A stretch of 64,000 nt of DNA from NCBI GenBank assembly GCA_051025295.1, contig JBMGJV010000020.1; one strand, written 5' to 3'. The notes under the pieces are model-generated. The model saw nothing but the letters and a program-made list of their open reading frames with translations, did no database searches and was not told where the DNA came from. Both the position numbers and the translations under genes were made by a program. Positions 10,114-20,943 of this stretch are shown here, piece after piece. The DNA is from KBS-83 sp051025295 (GTDB lineage: Bacteria; Acidobacteriota; Terriglobia; Terriglobales; Acidobacteriaceae). The first letter of the stretch is position 1. The number at the start of each line of letters is the position of its first letter.

Positions 10114-10704
10114 CTACGCCTGCGTAAGCTGCGGGTTCACGGAGATGCGCACCAGCGCGGGGCGCAGCAGCCGCTCCTTGATGCGGTAGCCGCGGCGCAC
10201 TTCCTCGATCACCTGATGATCCGGCAGGTCCGGACGCTCCACACTGTCCAGTGCCTCATGCACCCGCGGGTCGAACGGCTGCCCTACTGTCTCAACTGGC
10301 GTCACATGCAGCGAGCGCAGCACATCGTCCATCTGCTTCGCGATCAGCTCCACGCCCGTGCGCATCTGCTCCACCGACCCGGTCGAGCTCAGCGCCAGCC
10401 GGAAGTTGTCGAGCACCGGCAGAAACTGCTCCACCGCATCGGCCACCGCAAACGCGCGGTAGTCGGTGCGCTCGCGTGCTTCGCGCTTGCGCGCATTCTC
10501 AAACTCCGCCTGCAGGCGCGCCAGCCGGTCCACCAGCGTGTCGCGCTCAGCGCGCAGCTGCTCGATCTGCTCGCGCAGTCCGCCAGCCGTCTCCGTCGTG
10601 CTCTCGGCGCCCGCGGCCGCGCTCGTGCTCTCCGGATTCGCAGTTTCGGGGTTCGTGCTCGTGCTTGCGTTGTCTGTCGTTGTCTCGGTTGCGTTGTCAG
10701 TCAT
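10114..10704 (-). CDS. grpE: GrpE nucleotide-exchange factor of DnaK
   Basis: The 196-residue protein releases ADP from DnaK. An acidic, Thr/Ser/Ala-rich disordered N-terminus (about 40 residues) leads into the long dimerisation helix (LREQIEQLRAERDTLVDRL, then LQAEFENARKR). The beta-sheet head follows, with the family signature PFDPRVHEAL and the C-terminal RGYRIKERLLRPALVRIS. The second ATG, at 10704, was chosen because GAGAG lies 8 nt before it; an ATG two codons upstream is possible. Confidence 0.95.
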   Translation of the reverse strand: MTDNATETTTDNASTSTNPETANPESTSAAAGAESTTETAGGLREQIEQLRAERDTLVDRLARLQAEFENARKREARERTDYRAFAVADAVEQFLPVLDNFRLALSSTGSVEQMRTGVELIAKQMDDVLRSLHVTPVETVGQPFDPRVHEALDSVERPDLPDHQVIEEVRRGYRIKERLLRPALVRISVNPQLTQA

Positions 10705-10799
10705 AGCCATAGCTCTCTGGTTCTCGCTCGTTCTGTCTTGAGTAATTTGCTGTGTGTGTCTCGTGAGTGCAGATGTCTAAGGCGCATCCAGCGATCCTG

Positions 10800-11876
10800 T
10801 CAGCCGCGCGGTGTTCGCAGAATGCGCTCCGAGAGATGCGCGATGTAGGAGACCGCCTGGATCGTCTCGTTGTAGCGAATGCGTGTCGGCGCCAGCACAG
10901 CCACGGTCCCGACGCTCTCCGCGTCCAGCCGCGTGCCTGTGCCGATCAGCACCATATTCTCCATGTCCGCCATCGCATCTTCCAACCCCACCACCACCCG
11001 CACCGCCTGCTGCCGCGCGTCCACATAGGCGCTCAGCAGTTCGAATAACTGCTGCTTCGCTTCAAGCGCGCCCAGCAACCCGCGCAGCCGCTCCCGGTCC
11101 ACGTCCTGATGCACCAGGTTCGCCGCGCCCTCGACAAAGATCATCTGCGACGCCCGGTTCTCCGCCAGCGCGCCCTTGCTCACCAGCTCATGCAGCGACT
11201 GCATCAGCCGGTCATACTCGCTGCGCTCTTCTTCCATGCGCCGCGCAATCTCCGCCCGCGTCCGCTCGATCGACCAGCCGCGAAAGTTGCCATTCAGAAA
11301 ATTGCCCGCTGTCTCGAGCTCCCCCTGCGTGAGATCGTGATCCAGTTGCAGCACCCGGTCGAGCACCGTGCCACCCCGCGTCACCACCACCGCCAGCACA
11401 CGCTGCGCGCCCAGCCGCGAGAAATGAATGTGCTCCAGCAGCTCCGACTCTTCCGGCGACGACGTCGCCACCCCGACCCCGCTCGAGATCATCGCCAGCA
11501 CATGCGACGTGCGCTCGAGGAAGTGCTGCCGGCTGGTCACCCCGGCAAAGCAGGCGTCGATCTCCTCCCGCTTCTCGGGCGGCAGTTGCGTTGCCGCGCC
11601 CGCCGCGCGCGCTGCCCCGGCCAGGTGCTCTACATAGAAGCGAAAGGCCTTCGCCGTTGGGATGCGACCAGCCGACGTATGTGGCTGCTCCAGCAGGCCG
11701 GCATCGCTCAGCGCCGCCATCACGTTGCGGATGGTCGCCGAGCTCATTCCCTCTTTATCGGCATACAGACGAGCCACGGACTGGGACGCCACCGGCTCGC
11801 CGGTCGCGATATACATCTCCAGAACAGCCGTCAGGATCAGCCGCTCGCGCGGGCTGATTCGGAGCTCTGCCGCCAT
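10800..11876 (-). CDS. hrcA: Heat-inducible transcription repressor HrcA
   Basis: This 358-residue repressor classically binds the CIRCE operator and is kept active by GroEL. It shows a winged-helix N-terminus (SPRERLILTAVLEMYIATGEPVASQ, then MSSATIRNVMAALSDAGLLEQPHTSAGRIPT) and an HrcA dimerisation domain ending in IRYNETIQAVSYIAHLSERIL. ATG at 11876 was chosen because AGGAG lies 8 nt upstream; the frame opens six codons earlier with TTG. It leads the hrcA-grpE-dnaJ operon. I found no CIRCE (TTAGCACTC-N9-GAGTGCTAA) before it, so self-control would need another site. Confidence 0.94.
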   Translation of the reverse strand: MAAELRISPRERLILTAVLEMYIATGEPVASQSVARLYADKEGMSSATIRNVMAALSDAGLLEQPHTSAGRIPTAKAFRFYVEHLAGAARAAGAATQLPPEKREEIDACFAGVTSRQHFLERTSHVLAMISSGVGVATSSPEESELLEHIHFSRLGAQRVLAVVVTRGGTVLDRVLQLDHDLTQGELETAGNFLNGNFRGWSIERTRAEIARRMEEERSEYDRLMQSLHELVSKGALAENRASQMIFVEGAANLVHQDVDRERLRGLLGALEAKQQLFELLSAYVDARQQAVRVVVGLEDAMADMENMVLIGTGTRLDAESVGTVAVLAPTRIRYNETIQAVSYIAHLSERILRTPRG

Positions 11877-11945
11877 CGACGCAACTCCTGCCAAAGGGGC
11901 GTTCTGACTGGGGATTCAGCGCAGAAGCCGCCTGATTCATGGTAG

Positions 11946-11981
11946 CAGGTTGGCCCCTCCCGGGTGGCTCTTGCCAACCTG
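11946..11981. repeat. 9-bp inverted repeat upstream of hrcA
   Basis: CAGGTTGGC (11946-11954) and GCCAACCTG (11973-11981) are exact inverted copies 18 nt apart, 70-105 nt upstream of the hrcA start. This could be an operator or an RNA hairpin. It is not CIRCE. Confidence 0.5.
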
Positions 11982-12174
11982 GGGATAACCAAAGGCGCTG
12001 CAACGCGTTCCAAACCGGAAGAGCCGGGGAGCGACGGCTGCCAGCGCGCGCAGATCGCCCCATCCGCGCGTGTCACGAACAACAGAACGATCCCGCATCA
12101 CGAACAAACAGCACAAGCTGCATCCGCCTGTACTGCTGTTGAATCAGACTGCCACCCGTCCCTTGGAGGAATCT

Positions 12175-13860
12175 ATGCCGGCCCGCCGTCGCTTGTGGAT
12201 CACCATCGCCGCCATCGCAGTCGCTGTGGTGGTCGTCCTGCTGATCGCGATCCCCTACTTTCTCAACGCGGACAACTACCGGCCGCGCATCGAGCGCGCT
12301 CTGTCGGAGTCCACCGGCCGCCCCGTCACCCTCGGACACCTCAGCTTCTCGCTCTTCTCCGGCGCACTAACTGCGGACCAGCTCGCCATCGCCGATGATC
12401 CCGCCTTCAGCCAGCAGCCCTTCATTCAGGCCAAGCTGGTTAAGATCGGTATCCAGGTCGCCCCGCTCGTCCTGCACAAGCAGATCCTCATCCGCGGCAT
12501 TAGCATCGACTCGCCACAGATCCAGCTCATCCGCAACCAGGCCAACGTTTGGAACTACGCCAGCCTCGGCAACGCGAACAAGCGCAAACAGTCGACCGAG
12601 ACCCAGAGCACCATGCCCAACCTGTCGATCGCCTCGCTCGAGGTCACCAACGGCCAGGTGAGCGTGACCACGCCCGGCGCCAAGCCGGCCGTTTACCAGA
12701 ACGTCGCCGCCACGGTGACCGACTTCTCCCTCACCTCGCCGTTCGACTACACCGTCTCCACATCGCTGCCTGGCAACGGCAATGTCTCCGTCACCGGCAA
12801 GGGTGGCCCCTTCAACCAGGCCGACGCCTCGAAGACGCCCTTCAACGCCAATCTCCAGATCAAGCATGCTGACCTGGTCGGCGCCGGATTCGTGCCCGCC
12901 TCCGCCGGTGTCTCCGGCTTCATCGACCTCAACGCGCAGATCGCCTCGAACGGGCAATCCGCGCACGTGACCGGCACCCTCGACGCGCAGCAACTCAAGC
13001 TTGTCCCCGCCGGTGAGCCGGCGCAGCGCCCCGTGCATGTCCGCTTCACGGATGATCAGAATCTCGCATCCCTGTCCGGCCAGCTGCGCGACACAACGGT
13101 CAACTTCGACAAGGCCGTGCTCAACCTCGGCGGCACCTACCGCACCGAGGGCCCGACCACCACGCTCGACATGCACGTCAACGGGCAGTCCGTCCCGATC
13201 AACGACCTCGAAGCCTTCCTCCCCGCCGCCGGCATCCAGCTACCCGCCGGCTCGCGCCTGCAGGGCGGCACCCTTACCACCAACCTCGCCGTGACCGGCG
13301 CCGCGCAGAACCCCGTCATCGCCGGTCCCGTGCGCGTCGACAACACCCAGCTCGCCGGCTTTGACCTCGGCTCCAAGCTCTCCGCCGTCAGCGCGCTCAC
13401 CGGCGCACACACCGGCAACGTCACGACCGTCCGCGTGCTCAGCGCGAACGTGCACGCCGCCGGTGGTGGCGTGCAGCTCGGCAACATCGTCTGCGTGGTG
13501 CAGGGACTCGGATCGGCAGCCGGCAACGGCACCGTGAGCGCCTCACAGCAGCTCAACTTCCACCTGGTCGCGAAGCTTGATCAGAGCGGTGTCGGCGGCA
13601 TGGCCACCACGGCGATCTCAATGATCGGCGGCACTGCCGGCAACCTCGCCGGGGGCGCACTCAAGAACGGCATCCCGGTCACCATCACGGGCACGGCCAA
13701 GGACCCCGTCTTCACGCCCGATGTGAAGGGACTCGCGGGTGGTGCTGCCGGCGGCAACGCAGCCGGCCTGCTCGGCAACGCAGCCAAGGGCCAGTTGCAA
13801 AAGCAGAACCTGCCCAACGGACTTGGGAACGCACTTGGCGGCCTGCTCGGGAAGCACTAA
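12175..13860 (+). CDS. AsmA-family envelope protein
   Basis: The 561-residue protein has one N-terminal membrane anchor (about residues 7-28, LWITIAAIAVAVVVVLLIAI) followed by a long beta-rich periplasmic part. The AsmA start pattern is clear: YFLNADNYRPRIERALSESTGRPVTLGHLSF. AsmA-like proteins belong to the bridge-like lipid-transport group and influence outer-membrane lipid balance. The C-terminus is Gly/Ala-rich with several GNAAG-type runs. ATG at 12175 follows a GGAGGA site by 4 nt; 35 upstream in-frame codons are not supported. It is convergent with mrp, with a perfect hairpin between them. Confidence 0.82.
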   Translation: MPARRRLWITIAAIAVAVVVVLLIAIPYFLNADNYRPRIERALSESTGRPVTLGHLSFSLFSGALTADQLAIADDPAFSQQPFIQAKLVKIGIQVAPLVLHKQILIRGISIDSPQIQLIRNQANVWNYASLGNANKRKQSTETQSTMPNLSIASLEVTNGQVSVTTPGAKPAVYQNVAATVTDFSLTSPFDYTVSTSLPGNGNVSVTGKGGPFNQADASKTPFNANLQIKHADLVGAGFVPASAGVSGFIDLNAQIASNGQSAHVTGTLDAQQLKLVPAGEPAQRPVHVRFTDDQNLASLSGQLRDTTVNFDKAVLNLGGTYRTEGPTTTLDMHVNGQSVPINDLEAFLPAAGIQLPAGSRLQGGTLTTNLAVTGAAQNPVIAGPVRVDNTQLAGFDLGSKLSAVSALTGAHTGNVTTVRVLSANVHAAGGGVQLGNIVCVVQGLGSAAGNGTVSASQQLNFHLVAKLDQSGVGGMATTAISMIGGTAGNLAGGALKNGIPVTITGTAKDPVFTPDVKGLAGGAAGGNAAGLLGNAAKGQLQKQNLPNGLGNALGGLLGKH

Positions 13861-13870
13861 AGGGACAGCC

Positions 13871-13903
13871 AAGGAGGGCGGAGAAACAGCCTCCGCCCTC
13901 CTT
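13871..13903. terminator. Bidirectional hairpin between convergent genes
   Basis: AAGGAGGGCGGAG and CTCCGCCCTCCTT form a perfect 13-bp stem with a 7-nt loop. No T-run follows on either side, so it may act as a weak terminator or a 3'-end protector for both mRNAs. Confidence 0.55.
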
Positions 13904-13917
13904 CGTATCCACTCCAG

Positions 13918-14757
13918 CTACGTAATTTCGAAGACGTCCTGATCCTTCGCCTGCTGCGCGTCGGCACGCTCGATCAGCTTGCGCGCGATTGCGTAAAAGC
14001 TCGCTGGCGCTACCGACGACTCCGGCGCCATCAGTGCCACCGGCAGCCCGCGATCGCCGCCGTGCCGGATGTTCGGATCGAGCTCCACCGAGCCCAGGAA
14101 CGCCAGCTTGAACTGCTGCGCTGTCCGCTCCACGCCGCCCTTGGAAAAGATGTCGATCACCTCGTGGCAATGCGGGCAGGTGAACTGGCTCATGTTTTCG
14201 ACAATCCCCAGCACCTCGACATTCACCTGGTGGAACATCTCGAGCGCCTTACGTGCGTCCTGCAGTGACACATCGGACGGCGTCGACACCACCACCGCAC
14301 CTGTCAGCGGCACCGTCTGCACCAGCGAGATCACCACGTCGCCCGTCCCCGGCGGCAGATCGACCAGCAGGTAGTCGAGCTCACCCCACGCCACCTGCTG
14401 CAGAAACTGCCGGATGATCTGGTGCAGCATCGGACCGCGCATCACCAGCGGCTTGTCGCCCGGCGACAGCGAGCCGACCGAGATCATCTTCACGCCATGC
14501 ACCGTCAGCGGCTCGATGCGATTGCCCTCGAGCACCCGCGGCTGCGCCTTCGCGCCCATCATCAGCGGCACATTCGGCCCATAGATATCGGCGTCGATCA
14601 GACCCACCTTGTGGCCCAGCTTGCTCAGCGCAATCGCCAGGTTGACCGCCAGCGTGGTCTTGCCCACGCCGCCCTTGCCTGAACCCACCGCGATGATCGC
14701 CTTCACGCCAGGCAGCGTCTGCGGCTGCGGCCCCTGCGGATGTCCGTGTGCTGCCAT
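13918..14757 (-). CDS. mrp: Mrp/NBP35-type iron-sulfur cluster carrier ATPase
   Basis: The 279-residue P-loop ATPase of the Mrp (ApbC) family binds and transfers Fe-S clusters. It shows the deviant Walker A SGKGGVGKTT (about residues 26-35), DADIYGPNVPLMMG, DYLLVDLPPGTGDV (Walker B region) and the cluster-binding CPHC pair in MSQFTCPHCHEVI. The N-terminal DUF59 (MIP18) domain found in many Mrp proteins is missing, so this is the short form. GGGAG precedes the ATG. The thioesterase gene lies just upstream on the same strand (40-bp gap). Confidence 0.92.
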   Translation of the reverse strand: MAAHGHPQGPQPQTLPGVKAIIAVGSGKGGVGKTTLAVNLAIALSKLGHKVGLIDADIYGPNVPLMMGAKAQPRVLEGNRIEPLTVHGVKMISVGSLSPGDKPLVMRGPMLHQIIRQFLQQVAWGELDYLLVDLPPGTGDVVISLVQTVPLTGAVVVSTPSDVSLQDARKALEMFHQVNVEVLGIVENMSQFTCPHCHEVIDIFSKGGVERTAQQFKLAFLGSVELDPNIRHGGDRGLPVALMAPESSVAPASFYAIARKLIERADAQQAKDQDVFEIT

Positions 14758-14797
14758 GGTTCGTCTCCCTGTCTTCGTTCAGCCGATCTCTCGGGTG

Positions 14798-15352
14798 CTA
14801 CTTCGTCGCGTACGCGCCAGGCCGCACGCTGCCGTCCTGCGCCTGCTGCTTCGGCTTGGCCTGGCGCTTGCGCTCCAGCTCCTTCTGCCGATGCTCGCGC
14901 CGCCGCCCCGCATCTTCGTAATGCGTCTTCTCTTCTTCCGTCTCCGGCTGCAGCTGCGGCACCGGCACGCGCCGCCCTTGGCTATCCACCGCCACAAACG
15001 TCAGGTACGCCGAGGCCACATGACGATGGATGCCGGCAATCGTGTTCTCCACCCACACCTTCACGCCCACTTCCATCGACGTGTTGAAGGCGCGATTCAT
15101 CGATGACTTCAGAATCAGCAGGTCGCCGACATGCACCGGCGCGATGAAGTCGATGTGATCCATAGACGCCGTCACCACATGCGTGCGCGCATGTCGATAC
15201 GCCGCCATCGCCCCAACCAAGTCAATAAAATGCATCAGCCGACCACCCAGCAGGTTCCCCAGGGTGTTCGTGTCGTTCGGCAGAATCAGTTCTGTCATCT
15301 CGCTGCGCGACTCGGCAACCGAGCGCGTCAGCGTCGTCACTGGATAGTCCAT
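14798..15352 (-). CDS. Acyl-CoA thioesterase, hotdog fold (YciA/BFIT-like)
   Basis: The 184-residue protein is a single hotdog-domain thioesterase that hydrolyses acyl-CoA. The signature is TNTLGNLLGGRLMHFIDLVGAMAA (the long helix), followed by ASMDHIDFIAPVHVGDLL. After about residue 125 comes a charged Lys/Arg/Gln-rich tail (EKTHYEDAGRRREHRQKELE) that is longer than in YciA and probably helical. Chain-length preference is not predictable. GAGAG lies before the ATG. Confidence 0.85.
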   Translation of the reverse strand: MDYPVTTLTRSVAESRSEMTELILPNDTNTLGNLLGGRLMHFIDLVGAMAAYRHARTHVVTASMDHIDFIAPVHVGDLLILKSSMNRAFNTSMEVGVKVWVENTIAGIHRHVASAYLTFVAVDSQGRRVPVPQLQPETEEEKTHYEDAGRRREHRQKELERKRQAKPKQQAQDGSVRPGAYATK

Positions 15353-15542
15353 GTGGCTCTCTTTCGTCCTGCGGGCTACCTTCCAGTGTCGGCCATGGCG
15401 AGCAAACCCGCAACGCCGTCACTTGCACGGGGCAGCACGCCTGCTGACATCGGAACCCGCATGATAGGTTCGAAACTGGTGCTGCTCGTTTCGCGCCACC
15501 AACGCAGCAACCCAGATCCGTGCCCGCCAGGAGAGTGGTTCC

Positions 15543-15854
15543 ATGGACAAGCTCGCAATGCTCCAGGAGATCCTTGCGCAGAACCCCGACGATGCCTTCG
15601 CCCGCTACGGCCTCGCGATGGAGCAGTCCAGCCGCGGCGACACGGATGCCGCGCTCGCCCAGTTCGCCGAGCTCACCACGCGCCACCCCGACTACACCGC
15701 GGGCTATCAGATGTCCGCGCAGTTGCTGATCGAGCTCGGCCGCGAGCCCGAAGCGAGGACGCGCCTCGAGGCCGGCGTTGCCGCCGCGCAGCGCACCGGC
15801 AACCAGCTCGCATTGCGCGAGATGACCGGCATGCTCAGCGATCTCTCGCTCTGA
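15543..15854 (+). CDS. Small TPR-repeat protein
   Basis: This 103-residue cytoplasmic protein consists of about two tetratricopeptide repeats (NPDDAFARYGLAMEQSSRGD and HPDYTAGYQMSAQLLIELGR, each with the A-x-Y-x-x-A type pattern) and a capping helix. TPRs bind partner proteins; the partner is unknown. AGGAGAG lies 7 nt before the ATG. It has no catalytic motif and no signal peptide. Confidence 0.75.
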   Translation: MDKLAMLQEILAQNPDDAFARYGLAMEQSSRGDTDAALAQFAELTTRHPDYTAGYQMSAQLLIELGREPEARTRLEAGVAAAQRTGNQLALREMTGMLSDLSL

Positions 15855-16083
15855 TCGCGTCCGGCGAACATCCGTTTGCGTGCGGGCAAAGTGCGCAAAA
15901 CGGGATCAGTTGTGCCCTGTGCAAGCCAAAATCGTTGCACGCTCCATCCGCCGCTTGGGGGCCTCATCTTAAGAGCATAATGAGCGAAGCTATGACGCCC
16001 CGCACTGCGGGTCATGGCGCGTTGAACGCTGGAGAGCGGCGCCCGTCGCGCCCCGCCCGCAACCGCAGAAAGCCGTAAAGAGC

Positions 16084-16686
16084 ATGAAGATCCCGTTGTT
16101 CCCACTCGATACCGTGCTCTTCCCGGGAGTGCCGCTCCCTTTGCACATCTTCGAGCCGCGCTATCGCGAAATGATGGCTGAATGCATCGCCAACAAGGCT
16201 CCGTTTGGTGTCGTGCGCGCGCAGCCGGAAGGCCTCAACGTCGTCGGCTGCACCGCCCGGATCGTGCGCGTGCTGGAGCTATATCCCGACGGACGCAGCG
16301 ACATCCTGACTCAGGGCGCGGAGCGCTTCGAAATCGAGCTGCTCGATGACTCCCGCAACTTCCTGCAGGCTGAGATTGACCTGCTGCCCGACACTGGCCA
16401 GCTTGCCCGGCGCAGCGAACGCGAAGAGTGCGTCGCCCTGCACTTTGAAGCCCTGGAACTGCTCGGTGGGGGTGATCCTGCGCTGCCCGTCGATCTGAAC
16501 GAGCCCGTCGCCTTCCTCGTCGCCGCCACCATGCCGGCCGATCTCAACTTCCAGCAGGAGCTGCTCGCCATGCGCTCCGACGCCGAGCGCACTCACGCCA
16601 TCATCGACTACTACAACCTCATGCTGCCCAAGCTGCGCCGCGGCGCGCGAGCCGCCGAGCACAGCACCAACGGCCACATCATGTAG
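16084..16686 (+). CDS. LON substrate-binding domain protein (no protease domain)
   Basis: The 200-residue protein matches the N-terminal LON domain alone: IPLFPLDTVLFPGVPLPLHIFEPRYREMM at the start, then GCTARIVRVLELYPDGRSDILTQGAERFEI. There is no AAA+ or Ser-Lys protease part. Stand-alone members are widespread and are thought to bind peptides or act as adaptors, but none is well characterised. The length is typical for the stand-alone form. The ribosome site is weak. Confidence 0.85.
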   Translation: MKIPLFPLDTVLFPGVPLPLHIFEPRYREMMAECIANKAPFGVVRAQPEGLNVVGCTARIVRVLELYPDGRSDILTQGAERFEIELLDDSRNFLQAEIDLLPDTGQLARRSEREECVALHFEALELLGGGDPALPVDLNEPVAFLVAATMPADLNFQQELLAMRSDAERTHAIIDYYNLMLPKLRRGARAAEHSTNGHIM

Positions 16687-16833
16687 CCGTCGTCCTGCCC
16701 GGGTGCATTCCTTTCACCAGCCGCAAAGCTCCCCAGGCCACGCGCCCGCACGGCGCTCCGAGCACGTACCGCCCCGAGAACGTACCATAGAGACAGGTCG
16801 CCTACCGCGAGCGACCAGGAGGTCCTCCCCGCG

Positions 16834-18428
<1,595 letters not shown>

Positions 18429-18432
<4 letters not shown>

Positions 18433-19259
18433 CGCCTGTCTAAACCCGACTCCGCACCCGGAGGCGAGGAGGCGTCCCCCTGCTCACCTCCGTGGCGCAA
18501 CCGCCACAGCAGCCTCCGCACCATTCCCATCAGCACAACTGTATCCCGCTCGGTGACGTGAAGCCGGCGCAGCATGCGCCGCAGTTCCTGCTCCGCCGTC
18601 GCCGCACTCTGCGGATGCGCGCCCCGGTCCAGATACCCGCCCGCCTCCAGCAACTCCATCAGCAGCCCCTCGAACCGGTCGAGCTGGCCTGACTCGGCCC
18701 GAACGGGCTCGCTCACCGTTTGTGCCTGACGCGCCTGCGGCTGCCGCGCCACCAACTCCCACAGGCACACCGCCGCCGCCTGCCCCAGGTTCATCGACGG
18801 CTGGTCCGCAGCGGTGCGGATTCGTACCAGTGCATGGCACAAATCCAGGTCCGCGCTCGTCAGCCCATGCTTCTCCGACCCGAACAGCAGCGCCACCTGT
18901 CCCGTCCCTTGCTGCTCCAGCTCAGCCGCTGCCTCCTCCAACTCCATCACCGGCTGCGCCAGCTCGCGCCGCCGCGCCGTCGTCGTGCCCAGCACCAGCC
19001 GGCAATCTGCCACCGCTTCGGCGACGGATGCAAACACACGTGCGCCTTCGAGCACCGCCCCGGCCCCCACTGCGGACCGTGCCTCGCGGTATGAGTCCTC
19101 ATACACCTCCACCAGCCGCAGGTCCCGTACGCCGAAGTTCTGCATCGCCCGCGCCACCGCGCCAATGTTCAACGGATTGCGTGCCCGCACCAGCACCACC
19201 GCCAGCCCTTCGCGCTCCGGTCGTTCCGTCACACCGTACAATCCAGCAGACTCCGTCAT
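18429..19259 (-). CDS. TrmJ/TrmH-type SPOUT RNA methyltransferase
   Basis: The 276-residue protein is a SpoU-family 2'-O-methyltransferase most like TrmJ, which modifies nucleoside 32 of tRNA. Motif 1 is VLVRARNPLNIGAVARAMQNFGV, motif 2 is VALLFGSEKHGLTSADLDLC and motif 3 is PSMNLGQAAAVCLWEL. A C-terminal extension (about residues 185-276, helical) matches TrmJ rather than TrmH. The start is uncertain: ATG at 19259 overlaps the start codon of the divergent glycosyltransferase gene, and another ATG lies 26 codons upstream inside that gene. The exact tRNA target is inferred from the family. Confidence 0.85.
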
Positions 19260-20847
19260 GGCCTCGCCATCGCTGACATCCACTCCTGCCGCCTCGTCTC
19301 CGCGCAGCCCGCGCCTGCTCTTCGTCGCCGTGCTCATTGCGCTCTCCGGCCTCTACTTCGCTGACACGCTGCTACGCGCCACGCTCAAGACCTTCTGGTT
19401 CGACGAACTCAACACCATCTATCTGTGCCGGCTGCCATCCTTCGCCACCACCTGGCACGCCGTCCTCAGCGGCGGCGACTTCAACCCGCCACTCCTCTAC
19501 CTGCTCACCCGCCTCTCCCAGTCGCTCGCTGGCGGCGAAGGCCTCATCGCCTCGCGCATGCCCGCCATCCTCGGCTTCTGGGTCTTCGGGCTCTGCCTGT
19601 ATCGCTTCACCGCACGCCGTCTCGGCGCGCTCCCCGGCATCATCGCCGCGCTCCTCCCCTGGTTCACTCTGGCCCACTATTATGCCTACGAAGCGCGCGC
19701 CCACGGCCCGCTGCTCGGCTGGTGCGGCCTCATGCTGGTCTGCTGGCAACAGTCTCAGGACAGCGCCAACCGGGACGCTCCCACCCGCTCTCGCGCTCTC
19801 TGGCCACTGCTGCTCGCGCTCTGCTGGCTCGGCGCTCTGCTCACGCACGTCTACGCCGTCTTCCTGCTCGTCCCCTTCGCTCTGGTCGAGTGCGACCGCC
19901 TGCTCCGCCATCGTCGCGTCCAACTCGCGGTCGTGGCCGCGCTTGTCGTGCCCGCGCTCCTCGTCGCGCCGCTCTACCTCCGCATGGCGCGCGGCTATCG
20001 CGCCTCCATCACCACCGCCGGCATTCACATCCATCCGTATGAGGTCGCGCAGCACTCGCTCGTCACCGTCTTCGGCCCTGCCCTGTTGCTCCTGCTGCTC
20101 ACCATCGCCCTGCTCGCCGTCTTGCGTGCTGCCCCTTCTGCCGCCACCGCACGGGCGCTCTCCCGCGAAGAGCGCGTGCTCGCCATCGGACTGCTCGTGC
20201 TCCCCCTGGTCGGTGTCGTGCTCGTCCGGCTCAGCCATGGCCCCTACTTCGAGCGCTACTTCATCGCCAGCACAGCCGGCCTCGCGTTGCTGCTCGCCCA
20301 ACTCGCCGCCCGCCCCGGCAGAGACCGCCGCATCCCGCGCATCCTGCTCGCCACCATGCTCACCCTCGTCGCGGCGGACACGCTCATCGCCGCCTGGTGC
20401 CATCGCCACCTCGCCGACATCGACCTCATTGAGCCCAGCAGCCTGCTCCACTTCAGCCCCAGCCCTGCCCAGCCCCTCTATCGCCGTGACACCCTGCTCT
20501 CGCAGCAGGTCAGGAACTCTCACGGTGACGTGCTCATCACCGGCCACCCCGACTACCTCTACCTCCAGTACTACGCGCCCGACTGGCTGCGCTCCCGGCT
20601 GCTCTTCGTGGAAACCGATCCCACCGACTCCTTCCTCGTTGGCTACCATCGCTTCGGCCAGCTCACCGGCATCGACCTCCGCACGGCGCTGCTCCCCGAC
20701 TACCTCGCGCACCATGCGGACTTCCTCGTCTACGAGGTGCCCGGCAACGGCTGCCCCCACTGCGACGAGCTCTTCCTCAAGAGCGGCTACCGCCTGCTCT
20801 CGGTCCGGATCGATCAGGACGGCCGGCTCGAGCACTACAGCCGCTAA
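19258..20847 (+). CDS. GT39-like membrane glycosyltransferase (ArnT/PMT-type)
   Basis: The 529-residue multi-pass membrane protein has about 10-12 hydrophobic segments and a soluble C-terminal part. The first periplasmic loop carries FWFDELNTIYL, the Asp-Glu pair that acts catalytically in GT-C enzymes of the GT39/GT83 type, followed by GGDFNPPLLYLLTRLSQ. Such enzymes transfer a sugar from a polyprenyl-phosphate donor to a lipid or protein outside the cytoplasm. Donor and acceptor are unknown. Cys-rich GNGCPHCDELF near the C-terminus is unusual. The ATG overlaps the divergent trmJ start (CATG). No clear ribosome site; a TACAAT lies about 18 nt upstream. Confidence 0.75.
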   Translation: MASPSLTSTPAASSPRSPRLLFVAVLIALSGLYFADTLLRATLKTFWFDELNTIYLCRLPSFATTWHAVLSGGDFNPPLLYLLTRLSQSLAGGEGLIASRMPAILGFWVFGLCLYRFTARRLGALPGIIAALLPWFTLAHYYAYEARAHGPLLGWCGLMLVCWQQSQDSANRDAPTRSRALWPLLLALCWLGALLTHVYAVFLLVPFALVECDRLLRHRRVQLAVVAALVVPALLVAPLYLRMARGYRASITTAGIHIHPYEVAQHSLVTVFGPALLLLLLTIALLAVLRAAPSAATARALSREERVLAIGLLVLPLVGVVLVRLSHGPYFERYFIASTAGLALLLAQLAARPGRDRRIPRILLATMLTLVAADTLIAAWCHRHLADIDLIEPSSLLHFSPSPAQPLYRRDTLLSQQVRNSHGDVLITGHPDYLYLQYYAPDWLRSRLLFVETDPTDSFLVGYHRFGQLTGIDLRTALLPDYLAHHADFLVYEVPGNGCPHCDELFLKSGYRLLSVRIDQDGRLEHYSR

Positions 20848-20931
20848 GCCCGCCAGGTCCCCCCGTTTCACTGCACCGACGCCGCCTTCACCGCGTCACG
20901 CCGTGCCGTAGCGTCGCTCCTGCCAAAGGAC

Positions 20932-20937
20932 TACGCT
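20932..20937 (+). promoter_or_regulatory. Probable -10 element (TACGCT) of the leaderless VWA gene
   Basis: TACGCT lies 6 nt before the ATG at 20944, with no purine-rich ribosome site at normal spacing. Confidence 0.4.
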
Positions 20938-20943
20938 AGAGAC

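Noticed and set aside
19372..20871. 499-codon minus-strand frame under the glycosyltransferase
   Set aside because: Glu/Gly-rich shadow; the plus strand has membrane helices and the Asp-Glu motif.
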